DNA of 54,232 nucleotides from Acidobacteriota bacterium (GTDB lineage Bacteria; Acidobacteriota; UBA890; WLXD01). The position numbers and the translations under genes are program-made. Within the stretch, counting starts at the first letter, position 1. Each line of letters starts with the position of its first letter. The stretch is from NCBI GenBank assembly GCA_029263295.1, contig JAJCXT010000033.1, forward strand, positions 1 through 54,232, read 5' to 3'. Below the pieces are notes generated by a model that ran no database searches, was not told the origin of the DNA, and saw nothing but the letters and a program-made list of their open reading frames with translations. Of the stretch, positions 32,210 to 40,290 are shown one piece after another.

Positions 32210-33835
32210 TCAGCGGACGCGGAACACGTCGTCGGGCAGTTCGTTGCCGACGCGGGTATTGCGGCGGATCACCTCGGCGAGCGTGGTGTTGCGAATCTCT
32301 CGCAGTTCCGCGCCGCGGTAGACGCGCTCGTACCAGAAGCGATCGCAGTCGCGCACGCGCTCGAACTGATCCTTGATCATCGCGTGGAAGAGCGCGCCGA
32401 GTTGACTTCCGTCGACGTGATCCTCGGCCAGACCGCCGACCCAGAGGTCGACCTTCTTGACTTGCCCGTACAGCTCCTCGAGTCGGGCAGCGACCTGCAC
32501 GTTGTTCGTGATGTCCGCGAAGCTGCGCGGCGGCTTGAGGCCGGAAATGATGCGCGCTTCGTAATACGAGGCGAGGCCGTGATCGCGACCGCGCTGGATG
32601 TTGAGTGCCACCAGATCGAAGCCGCCAGCGCCGGGAGGCCCGAAGAGGAAGTTGCGAAGCTCGTCGATGACCATGTTGTCGATCGCGCGCGCGCGCTGTG
32701 CGGCCAGGCCGCGGAAGATCGGCTCGAGACCCGTCTCCGTGAGGGAGTTCGGGTTGAAGAACGCGTCCCGCAGTGAGAGGTGCCCCTGCCGTACGGGTCG
32801 GCCGTTGCGCTTCAACCGTAGGATCTGCGGCGAAACCATGCTGTGACCGAAACGATAGGCAGCCGTGGAGAACTCCTGCGCGATGGACCCATCGGCGCTT
32901 GTGTCCCAACCGCGGTACGGAGCGATGGCGTCCGGGCCGAGTAGCGCAGGCAGGAACTCTCTGTACGTGATCGCCTGGATAAGGGCGCCCACCTTCGAGC
33001 GCGCCTGCTGGTAGATCTCGTTGCTGCCCAGTCCGGGGTTCTTGACCCGAAGCCGGCCGGCGATGCGGTTGTGTTCCCTCACCCAGAGCGTGTGCATGGC
33101 TGTCAGGGCGGTCTGCTCGTTGGCGCGCACGTCGCCGGCAAGGTAAAGAGTGTCGCTGGTGCCACCGGCATTCGGCAGCCCGGCGGTGTTCTTGGGCAGC
33201 ATCCTGCCTCGCCCCATACGTAGCCTTCCCCTGCCCGCGCGGAGCGCTTCTGCCCGCTCTGTGTCGGAGCCGTAGACGTTCGAAGCATCGATCCAGGATG
33301 TGATCGAGTTCATCTGACGGCGCGGGTTGAGTCGGCTCGTTCCGGTGCCGGCCTTCCAGGCAGACCGGCTGAAGCCGATCGTGGCGTGGCCGCTCGATGA
33401 GGGATCGAAGAAGGGATCGCCTCGCGGCACGGGGATGTCGAACGGCTCGGCCGGATTGGCCGAGCCCGTGAGGTCGATGTCGTGATCGACGAATTGGCCC
33501 CACAGCCACACGAAGTCGGACTTGCGGTCGACGTTGAGGCCGGGCACGGATTGGTTCGCGACGCCGTTGCTGATCTCACGCGCACTGGGCCGATCCGCGC
33601 CGGCGGGCTTCCAGATGAAGTCTCCATACATATGGCCGGCGAGGCGCGCGAGCGGTGTCTCCGCGGCACCCATCAGTGGGTGCCGGGCGCTGTTGTTGCT
33701 GCCATCAATCGCGCGCCAGCGGTCCACATCTGCGGCGCCGTCACCAGCCAACATGAGGAGCGGGAGAACGAGTGCACCTGCCAAGATCGGCCGCAGCGCC
33801 CCGCGGCGACAGTTCTCGGGCTGGCAACCAGTCAT
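32210..33835 (-). CDS. Animal-type haem peroxidase, exported
   Basis: 541 residues; hydrophobic stretch PILAGALVLPLLMLAGDGAA near 16-35 suggests export. It matches the animal haem peroxidase (peroxidasin/cyclooxygenase) superfamily: distal His118 (LWGQFVDHDIDLT), catalytic Arg237 and Glu240 (RANEQTALTAMHTLW, then REHNR), proximal His331 (AYRFGHSMV), and LNIQRGRDHG. These enzymes oxidise halides or organics with hydrogen peroxide using a haem often covalently linked. About one domain long, with no added Ig or LRR modules. Divergent from the kinase/barrel gene across 293 bases. Confidence 0.93.
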   Translation of the reverse strand: MTGCQPENCRRGALRPILAGALVLPLLMLAGDGAADVDRWRAIDGSNNSARHPLMGAAETPLARLAGHMYGDFIWKPAGADRPSAREISNGVANQSVPGLNVDRKSDFVWLWGQFVDHDIDLTGSANPAEPFDIPVPRGDPFFDPSSSGHATIGFSRSAWKAGTGTSRLNPRRQMNSITSWIDASNVYGSDTERAEALRAGRGRLRMGRGRMLPKNTAGLPNAGGTSDTLYLAGDVRANEQTALTAMHTLWVREHNRIAGRLRVKNPGLGSNEIYQQARSKVGALIQAITYREFLPALLGPDAIAPYRGWDTSADGSIAQEFSTAAYRFGHSMVSPQILRLKRNGRPVRQGHLSLRDAFFNPNSLTETGLEPIFRGLAAQRARAIDNMVIDELRNFLFGPPGAGGFDLVALNIQRGRDHGLASYYEARIISGLKPPRSFADITNNVQVAARLEELYGQVKKVDLWVGGLAEDHVDGSQLGALFHAMIKDQFERVRDCDRFWYERVYRGAELREIRNTTLAEVIRRNTRVGNELPDDVFRVR

Positions 33836-33980
33836 CAGTGAACTCCAGGACTACTTCGCTGGCCGGGTGGATGGCGGACGTTAGCTCTTGGACCGGCAGC
33901 GAGGCACCCACATTCCGCAATAAAACAGCGAACCGGGGGTCCAGGCGTTGCCAAGGCGGCCATCCGTCGGCCCGATGCAG

Positions 33981-34010
33981 CCAGGCGCGGCCAGACGCGT
34001 CCAGATGCGT
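33981..34010. repeat. Three phased 10-base direct repeats upstream of the kinase/barrel gene
   Basis: CCAGGCGCGG, CCAGACGCGT and CCAGATGCGT follow one another in exact 10-base register, then CCAAGCC. They end about 20 bases before a -10-like TATGAT at 34030-34035, that is, over the -35 region. Ten-base phasing is the pattern bound by OmpR/PhoB-type activators. The same 33836-34128 gap must also hold the peroxidase promoter. Confidence 0.45.
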
Positions 34011-34128
34011 CCAAGCCTCCGACGCGCGTTATGATCCCGTGTCGACCCGAAAGGCGTGCGTCGCCTCTCGAGAGCTGCCGGAGACGGCAGCATGACGACC
34101 GTTCAAGAACCACTCAGGGGAGAAGTTG

Positions 34129-36756
34129 ATGCGTCGAGTGTCTGTGGCCCTTCTGGGGCTGGCTGTGGCGCTGGCTCCGTCGCGTACGTTGGCGCAGCAG
34201 TCGGGCGAGACGGTGACCGTGGTTGCCGGCTCCCAGTACGAGGCTGGCGGGTTCCATCGCTTCATCTTCGGCAGTGGATATCGCGATCTGTGGACCGCTC
34301 CGATCGAGGTCCCGGTGCTGGACCTCGAGAACGAGGCGGGCGGCCTCGAGCCGGTGATGGTGGTGGGCAATCTCCAGACTCTCGGCCTGGCTCTACGCGG
34401 TGCCAACGGCAAGTCGTACACGTTCCGCGGGGTGCACAAGGACCTCTCGCGCGTTCTGCCCGAGGAGCTGCGCGACACTGCGATCGCCGACGTGGCGCAG
34501 GACATGCTGTCCGCCAGCGTGCCGGGCGGCGGCGTTGCCGCGATTTCGCTGGCCGTAGCTGCCGGCGTGCGACAGCCGATCCCGTACCTGGTCGTGTTGC
34601 CCGACTCGCCTTTGCTGGGTGAATTCCGCGAACAGTTCGGCGGAATGCTGGGAACGATGGCCGAGTATCCAACGGCAGCGAGCGATGGCGGTACCTTCGG
34701 CGCGACGACGATCGTCAACGGCGATGACATTTTCCCCCACATCACCGTTTCGCCTGCCAATTGGGTAGATGCGCGCGAGTTCTTGCGCGCGCGCCTGGTG
34801 GACATGCTGATAGGCGACTGGGACCGACATGTTGGTCAATGGCGTTTTGCGCGTGTCCCCGGCGAGGAGGGTCTGCTGCCGATCGCGGAAGATCGCGATC
34901 AGGCGTTTGCACAGTACGAGGGCGTGGCGATGGCGATGGCACGCGACCGCGAGCCCAAGTTCAGCGACTTTGGCCCCGAGTACCAGGGTCTCGAGGGGCT
35001 CGGCTGGAATGCTCGGTCACTCGACCGTCGCCTGCTCACGGGCCTGTCGCGCACAGTCTGGTTGGAGGTTGCCGAAGACGTTCAACGTCGGCTCACCGAC
35101 GAGGTGATCGGAGAGGCGGTCCGCGGCCTGCCCGACGCCTACTTCGAGATCATCGGAGAGAACCTCATCGAGACCATCGTGGCTCGCCGTGACGGGCTGG
35201 CGGATGCCGCTGAGCGGCAGTACGCGTTCCTCGCCAAGCAGGTGAACGTCTTCGCGACGGATGCCGCCGAACTCGTGAGCATCGAACGCATGGCCGCGGG
35301 AACGACGAGGGTCTCGATCGCGCCCATCGACGCCGACGGTGCCGGCGAGTGCGATGTTCCCGATACCTCCGCGCCCTACTTCTCGCGTGAGTTCCGACCG
35401 AACGAGACCACCGACCTGCGCGTGTACACCGGCGACGGCGACGATCGCGTGCTCGTGGTCGGGGCGGATGGCACCGGCCCGCGGGTCCACGTGGTCGGGG
35501 GAGGAGGCAGCAACGTTCTGTGCGATCTCGACTCTGATAGCCGCTACACGTTCGATATGGGCAGCGTCGATGATCGTGGTCGTGGCACGAAGATCGGGTC
35601 GGGGTTCTGGCTGGCTCCCTCGGAGTCGATCGCCGATGCCGGTACTCCCGCGAGTTCGCAGGGTGCTGCACTCACGGCTCGTCGAGACTGGGGCAGCACT
35701 TCGTACCGCCTGCCGGTGTTTGGCTGGGGCCCGGATCTCGGCCCGGTGCTTGGCTACGGAGCAGTGTTTGAAACCTACGGTTTCCGCAAGCGCCCGTACA
35801 GCACACAGCATCAGGTGCGCGCGGCGTTTGCCTTCGGAGCACTCAACGGGCGCATCGACTACGCGGGCATCTACAGGCGCGAGAATGCTCGGCAGTTCTT
35901 TGTTCTCCGGGCGCTCGCCAGCGGTATCGAGACGCTGCGCTACTACGGCTTCGGCAATGAAACCGACGAGTTCGTGGATCAGAGTTTCTTCCGCATCGAG
36001 CAGAAGCAACTGGTGGTGGAGGGGCGGGCCGCCTTCTCGGCCGGTAGGTCGGCGACGTTCACGACCGGGGCAACCTTCCGCTGGACGCGCACCGAAGAGG
36101 ACGAGGACGACTTCATTGCGGCCGACCTGCCCTACGGCGTCGAGGACATAGGTCAAGCGGGCATCGTGGCCGGGTTCAACTTCAACAACCACTCGCGGCC
36201 GAACCAGCGGGAATTGAAAGGGTCCGACGATGCCCTGCGCTTCGGTCCGTCGCCGTTGGGACAGGGATACACGTTGGACGTCGATGCGCACTACTACCCC
36301 CAGATGGGTGGACTGCGTGACGACTACGGCTTCGTAGATTCGGAAGCGACGGCGGCCTACCTGCTCGGTTCACGCGGGCCCGCTTTCGCGTTCCGTGTGG
36401 GCGGCAGGACGACCTGGGGCGACGTGCCGTACTACGACGCCGCGTTCCTCGGGTCGCGGCAACTGCGCGGCCTGCGGCCGAACCGTTTCGCCGGGGAGAG
36501 TTCGCTCTACGGCAATGCGGCCGCGTTCTTCCACGTGGGCCGGCTCACCTTGCTCGTGCCGGGCCGCTGGGGTGTGTTGGCGCGCGGTGGTACCGGGCGG
36601 GTTTGGGTGACAGATGAATCGTCGGACAAATGGCACACGAGCTACGGCGGGGGTGTGTGGTGGGCGCCCTGGGACCTGCAGACCGCCGTGCGCGTGGAGG
36701 TCTCCCAGAGCGACGAAACGACGCTCTACTACCTCCTGATCGGCTTCGGCTTCTAG
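34129..36756 (+). CDS. Exported kinase-like domain fused to BamA/TamA-type outer-membrane barrel
   Basis: 875 residues from ATG 34129, with AGGGGAG upstream (TTG 34126 also in frame). Signal peptide VSVALLGLAVALAPSRTLAQ. Residues 80-300 have protein-kinase-like (Fam20C/HipA/CotH-like) landmarks: FRGVHKD around Lys104, a helix REFLRARLVDMLIGDWDRHVGQWRF with Asp230, Asp232 and His234, and PIAEDRDQAF with Asp255/Asp257 as the possible metal-binding aspartates. A linker follows, with a CDVP...LCDL pair of cysteines. From about 520 to the end come amphipathic strands and YDAAFLGSRQLRGLRPNRF, the BamA/TamA strand signature, ending LLIGFGF. The kinase activity is inference; the barrel call is firmer. 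Confidence 0.8.
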   Translation: MRRVSVALLGLAVALAPSRTLAQQSGETVTVVAGSQYEAGGFHRFIFGSGYRDLWTAPIEVPVLDLENEAGGLEPVMVVGNLQTLGLALRGANGKSYTFRGVHKDLSRVLPEELRDTAIADVAQDMLSASVPGGGVAAISLAVAAGVRQPIPYLVVLPDSPLLGEFREQFGGMLGTMAEYPTAASDGGTFGATTIVNGDDIFPHITVSPANWVDAREFLRARLVDMLIGDWDRHVGQWRFARVPGEEGLLPIAEDRDQAFAQYEGVAMAMARDREPKFSDFGPEYQGLEGLGWNARSLDRRLLTGLSRTVWLEVAEDVQRRLTDEVIGEAVRGLPDAYFEIIGENLIETIVARRDGLADAAERQYAFLAKQVNVFATDAAELVSIERMAAGTTRVSIAPIDADGAGECDVPDTSAPYFSREFRPNETTDLRVYTGDGDDRVLVVGADGTGPRVHVVGGGGSNVLCDLDSDSRYTFDMGSVDDRGRGTKIGSGFWLAPSESIADAGTPASSQGAALTARRDWGSTSYRLPVFGWGPDLGPVLGYGAVFETYGFRKRPYSTQHQVRAAFAFGALNGRIDYAGIYRRENARQFFVLRALASGIETLRYYGFGNETDEFVDQSFFRIEQKQLVVEGRAAFSAGRSATFTTGATFRWTRTEEDEDDFIAADLPYGVEDIGQAGIVAGFNFNNHSRPNQRELKGSDDALRFGPSPLGQGYTLDVDAHYYPQMGGLRDDYGFVDSEATAAYLLGSRGPAFAFRVGGRTTWGDVPYYDAAFLGSRQLRGLRPNRFAGESSLYGNAAAFFHVGRLTLLVPGRWGVLARGGTGRVWVTDESSDKWHTSYGGGVWWAPWDLQTAVRVEVSQSDETTLYYLLIGFGF

Positions 36757-36773
36757 CCAGCCGTGGTGAGAGC

Positions 36774-36790
36774 CCGTCGAACCTCGACGG
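36774..36790 (+). terminator. Hairpin after the kinase/barrel gene
   Basis: CCGTCGA-ACC-TCGACGG, a perfect 7-base-pair stem with a 3-base loop, 18 bases after the stop. No T-tract, so terminator activity is uncertain. The rest of 36757-37010 shows nothing I can name. Confidence 0.45.
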
Positions 36791-37010
36791 CCTGCGAGCG
36801 GATCGCTAGTTGTTTCCGAAGCAGGCTGTTCGCATCGGGGCTCTTCTGAGACAACTGAGGTTAGTACCGTCCGCATCAGACGCCACTGCGCGTCGTGCGC
36901 AGGATCTTGAAGCCGCGACGGCAACGTGGGCCTTGCAGGAAACGGGGTTTTCCAGTTAGATGCGCGGGCTAAATCCGACGACGCACAACTACCGAGAAGG
37001 AACCACACGT

Positions 37011-38114
37011 ATGGCCAAGCGATCGATCACCGTGCAGATACGGAACTCGACGCCTATCAAGATAAGCCATGCGACCGTCTTCACGGGCTTGCGGGACCCA
37101 GTGTTCAGCGCGGAGGGGATCCCATCGGAGAAGATGGCACGCCTGGCCGAACCGGTGCTGATTGAAGACAGCTACCCCATGATTTGGCGGGTGTTCTTCG
37201 GCGTTGAGAAGCAGAAGGCAAAGTGGTTCGAAGGGGAGTCGCCTCTGTTTGACGATGAGATCGCCGCCCAAGATGGGATCAGTGCGCCGGAGTGTCTGAA
37301 CCTCGCTGAGGGAACGTTGACCGTCGAGTTTCAGATCGTCAAGCGGAGCCAGCACGCCGAAATTCTGGTGTTGGAAAGCAGCCAGCAACCGGTTGAAGAC
37401 GGAGCTGAGCAGGATTGGGACCGCCGAACCGAGTGGCGGGTCTGGCTACGGGCCGAAGCCCGACAAGGTCGTGAGTATCCGTACAGACTCGTCTCGATCA
37501 ATCGGTTCAAAGTCGAAAAGAACGAGACCGACGCGGGCGCAGAGGACAAGTTCGTCGACATACGCGACAACGGGAAGCTCATCTATCTGGACAAATCCGG
37601 CGGCGCAAGAGGTTTCGTTCAAGTCGTTCCCGACGCCGAAAAGGCAGCCCATTGGTGGTTCGAGAACGATCCTCAGGCAGAAGGCGGGGTTGTCTCGTTT
37701 AGGTATCCGGCCAAAGTGGCACTGTTTACTGGCCACCTTCACCAGTGGGTGACGCTCCGGGGTGAATTTAACGACACGCAGCCGCGGCAATACTGGTTCC
37801 GCGCGGTGGTCGGTACAGGAGCGTGGGAAGGATCCGGCGTGACGTTCATGTCCAAAGAGTCGGCCGCTAGGAGAATTGACAATGTGGACGTCTTCAAGCT
37901 CGAGTTCACGCCGGACAAAGACCCAAGCGATAAGGGGACATACCTACTCGCCCGAGACCAGGATGGAGACAAAGGACTCCCAGACGATCTTGCTTTCGGC
38001 GTCAAGATCCGGGCGCTCGAGTTGGAGTGGGTCCTGGTTCCGGAGGAGGGAATGAGCTCCGATCTCCTGGTCGAGTTCCAGCCGCGTTCCGGAGGGGTCC
38101 CGGTCGTCGACTAA
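37011..38114 (+). CDS. Unknown beta-rich cytoplasmic protein at the island's left edge
   Basis: 367 residues from ATG 37011 with AAGGA upstream. No signal peptide or membrane helix. The N-terminus MAKRSITVQIRNSTPIKISHATVFTG recalls the first strands of aegerolysin-like or actinoporin-like beta-sandwiches, but I cannot make a firm assignment. Later segments are strand-rich and Trp/Phe-rich (YPMIWRVFFGVEKQKAKWF; VTLRGEFNDTQPRQYWFRAVVGTGAWEGSG). Base composition is visibly less GC-rich than the preceding genes. It is the first gene after the barrel protein and reads toward the UDG gene, but 484 bases separate them, so it may be independent. Confidence 0.6.
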   Translation: MAKRSITVQIRNSTPIKISHATVFTGLRDPVFSAEGIPSEKMARLAEPVLIEDSYPMIWRVFFGVEKQKAKWFEGESPLFDDEIAAQDGISAPECLNLAEGTLTVEFQIVKRSQHAEILVLESSQQPVEDGAEQDWDRRTEWRVWLRAEARQGREYPYRLVSINRFKVEKNETDAGAEDKFVDIRDNGKLIYLDKSGGARGFVQVVPDAEKAAHWWFENDPQAEGGVVSFRYPAKVALFTGHLHQWVTLRGEFNDTQPRQYWFRAVVGTGAWEGSGVTFMSKESAARRIDNVDVFKLEFTPDKDPSDKGTYLLARDQDGDKGLPDDLAFGVKIRALELEWVLVPEEGMSSDLLVEFQPRSGGVPVVD

Positions 38115-38272
38115 CCAGACAGGCGTTCGGGGCCACCCTCAACGTTTCGCTAGGTGGCTTTCACGGGGCGGCTCTCTGCGACCGGCGGGATCGCTCAGTC
38201 GCGCTGCGCCATCTTGCCCGCCAAGATGCTGAAATAGAATGGCGACAAGAGAGCGCTGTGGAATCTCCGCGC

Positions 38273-38300
38273 GAACCCGAACCCGAACCCGAACCCGAAC
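38273..38300. repeat. GAACCC hexanucleotide microsatellite
   Basis: Four full GAACCC units and a partial fifth (GAAC). Such short tandem arrays can vary in length by slippage; its position between island genes is intergenic. Confidence 0.9.
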
Positions 38301-38344
38301 ACGGCTCGGGCCACCAGTCGGGCACGCAGGCCGGTACCGGAGAG

Positions 38345-38384
38345 TAGGAGAAGCCGAAGCTCTATCCGACTGAGCCGTGGGCGC
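38345..38384 (-). pseudogene. 5' half of a tRNA-Arg, truncated
   Basis: On the minus strand GCGCCCACGGCTCAGTCGGA runs on into TAGAGCTTCGGCTTCT: acceptor 5' strand, an intact D-arm (GCTCAGTCGGATAGAGC) and the 5' side of an anticodon arm. Position 8 is C instead of T, and no 3' anticodon stem, T-arm or acceptor strand follows. Intact tRNA-Arg genes share this D-arm, so a disrupted or decayed gene is the likeliest reading. Confidence 0.6.
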
Positions 38385-38598
38385 GCAATCAATAAGTCCC
38401 GAGCCGAGCGGCGTCGGGATGACATACAGCTCGATCTCGTCAGTTGGCACAGTGCTTTCTGAACTCGTCGCGGATCCGCGCGGTCGTAGGCGGCGACTCC
38501 ACGTCGGTACTCCTCGCCCATGCGCGAGATTCGGAAACCACCGAGGCTAAGAGTACCCTTGGAGAAGCTCTCGTTTCTTCTCCCAGAGGTACCGACTG

Positions 38599-39459
38599 AT
38601 GCCAGTGATGCTCCGCACGGCGCTACGAGAAACGTTGGAGGATTGGAAGGACGAGGTTCCTGCTCCGTGGCGTTCGGTATTCTCGAAGTCGGTGCTCGCT
38701 TATGAAGATGTGGCCGACGATCTGTGGCTTCCCGCGTGGGTCCCGATCTTTCCGACGGTTCGTTCGCCCGGCGTGCTTGGCGCACCCAGAGTTGCGAGCA
38801 CCTTCCGCGCGCTGGCGGCGATCGATCCAAGCGAGGTGCGCGTGGTCGTCGTCGGCCAGGACCCCTATCCCGATGTCGCCAAGGCTACCGGCCAGGCATT
38901 TGAGCAGGGGGACCTCCGGAGTTGGACACGCGATTCACACCGGGTGTCTCCTAGCTTGAAGCGCATCTTGCAGAGCGCTGTCGCGGAGGAGACCGGCGAA
39001 GACGTGTACCGCGCCAAGGGAGGTTGGCAGCGGACGATGAGAGACCTCGGGCAGGACTCCGCGCAGCTGTCGGCGCCGGCCGACTGGTTTGCGGGCACCA
39101 ATCGCGAGGGTGTGCTCTGGCTAAACACGACGCTCACGATCTCCTTGTTCCGAGTCACGCCGAGCCACCAGCTGGGTCACGCTGCGTGTTGGCGGCCGTT
39201 CGTCCTCGATCTCTTTCGTGAGTTGGTAGCGGATGTCGACCGAAAGCTCGTCTTTGCACTCTTTGGAGGCTGGGCGCGCGACTTCAGAGAGGTGATTGTT
39301 AGCCTGGCCGGTGAGGCGGGAACCAACGCCAACGTCCGTGTGGTGGAGAAGACCCATCCGGCTCGCTACCAGTTCCTTCATGCGGACAACCCGTTCTCTC
39401 GTGTCAATGAGGAGCTCGCCGAGCTCGAAGCGGAGCCGGTGGACTGGTTGCCCGGATAG
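38599..39459 (+). CDS. Divergent family-1 uracil-DNA glycosylase (UNG-like), paralogue 1
   Basis: 286 residues, ATG 38599 with AGAGGT eight bases upstream. UNG landmarks in order: VVVVGQDPYPD at 82-92 (Asp88 and Tyr90 as in UNG, but the usual His is Pro91), Phe101 in GQAFEQGD, SPSLKRIL at 117-124, GVLWLNTTLT with Asn176, the Gly-Ser loop as LFGGWARDF, and THPARYQ with His253. So the catalytic Asp, uracil-binding Asn and His are retained. The HPSPLS intercalation loop of true UNG is replaced by HPARYQFLHADNPF. N-terminal 80 residues (LEDWKDEVPAPWRSVF) are shared with the paralogue at 43675. A standard uracil specificity is therefore uncertain. Confidence 0.85.
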   Translation: MPVMLRTALRETLEDWKDEVPAPWRSVFSKSVLAYEDVADDLWLPAWVPIFPTVRSPGVLGAPRVASTFRALAAIDPSEVRVVVVGQDPYPDVAKATGQAFEQGDLRSWTRDSHRVSPSLKRILQSAVAEETGEDVYRAKGGWQRTMRDLGQDSAQLSAPADWFAGTNREGVLWLNTTLTISLFRVTPSHQLGHAACWRPFVLDLFRELVADVDRKLVFALFGGWARDFREVIVSLAGEAGTNANVRVVEKTHPARYQFLHADNPFSRVNEELAELEAEPVDWLPG

Positions 39460-39550
39460 AGTCAGGAGGTCGCCCGGTCGCGGCGGATCGCAATGGACGG
39501 CCGAGGCGGTGACTGTTGAGGACGGGCCGGGCGGAGGCGATTGCAGAGAC

Positions 39551-40198
39551 ATGCTGGACGTCACAGCGCAGACATTCGGGCTGCCGCCCAGCATGTTGGT
39601 CCCGGTCGCCGCTCGGAGCGTCGCGGCAGTAGAGATGTACGTCGGTCGCACCGTCGCTGAGAAACGCGGCCGTGACGGAAGCAGGCAGGCCTTGCTCGTG
39701 GCGCCGCTCGCCCGACCCGATATCGATCAGGTGAATGTGCGGCTGCGGACGGAGCCAGATGCGGCCCAGCGTTTCGATCGATTGCATCCGCGCAGGCAGG
39801 TATGGGTTCACGTCGACTACCGGGCGTACCGAAAAGCCTATGTCGAGTTTGGCATGCCTGCCATCCCAGATGGCTACTTCCTGGACCACATTCAGAACCG
39901 CGAGGCTGTGCGGTTGAAGGGATACTCACATCCGTATCTTCGTCTTTGCCCCGTTAGCCGGAGGGTCAACACAAGTGGCGGGCACAGATCTGGCGGCGAG
40001 GGAATGGAAAAGGAATTTCTCAGGCAACTACCGACATTGTCGGCTGCCGTGAGAGAGGCGTTCGAGAAAGCGAACGCAGCACAGATTGTGTACGCGGATC
40101 CGATGGATCTATGCAAGATGCTCGACCTGCCTCCTGGAACACAGGAGCTACCGGGAGTCGCCGCGATTCATCGACTGATATACCCGGATGCTGAGTAG
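39551..40198 (+). CDS. Small protein with HNH-like motif following UDG paralogue 1
   Basis: 215 residues from ATG 39551 (GGAGG about 12 bases upstream; GTG 39509 possible). No signal peptide. The central block GYFLDHIQNREAVRLKGYSH continues PYLRLCPVSRRVNTSGGH: an Asp112-His113 pair, Asn140 and His145 in a strand-turn-helix-like setting resembling HNH-type nuclease or toxin domains. The match is by eye and weak. The C-terminus (EKEFLRQLPTLSAAVREAFEKAN) is helical. It lies 91 bases after the UDG gene, so is probably co-transcribed, and converges with the MBL gene 92 bases on. Confidence 0.5.
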   Translation: MLDVTAQTFGLPPSMLVPVAARSVAAVEMYVGRTVAEKRGRDGSRQALLVAPLARPDIDQVNVRLRTEPDAAQRFDRLHPRRQVWVHVDYRAYRKAYVEFGMPAIPDGYFLDHIQNREAVRLKGYSHPYLRLCPVSRRVNTSGGHRSGGEGMEKEFLRQLPTLSAAVREAFEKANAAQIVYADPMDLCKMLDLPPGTQELPGVAAIHRLIYPDAE

Positions 40199-40290
40199 GT
40201 CCCGCCCCCGGGGACAGCCGGGCTAGCTCCAAGCTGCGATTCTCTTACCGGCTCTGCGCGGCGCGGACGGGTACGCCTCCAGGGGAACCT

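Larger units (their letters stand above)
38115..38598. other. 484-base gap with microsatellite and tRNA-Arg relic
   Basis: No supported gene. It holds four GAACCC units plus GAAC at 38273-38300 and a truncated tRNA-Arg at 38345-38384 (listed separately). The open frames crossing it read the repeat as Glu-Pro or Arg-Val dipeptides and are not convincing. The last 80 bases carry the GAGGT ribosome binding site of the following glycosylase gene. Confidence 0.6.

Noticed and set aside
35017-36291. 424-codon minus-strand open frame
   Set aside because: Antisense shadow of the kinase/barrel gene.
38027-38347. Glu-Pro repeat peptide encoded by the GAACCC array
   Set aside because: The frame overlaps the end of the 37011 gene, has no ribosome binding site and is explained by the microsatellite.
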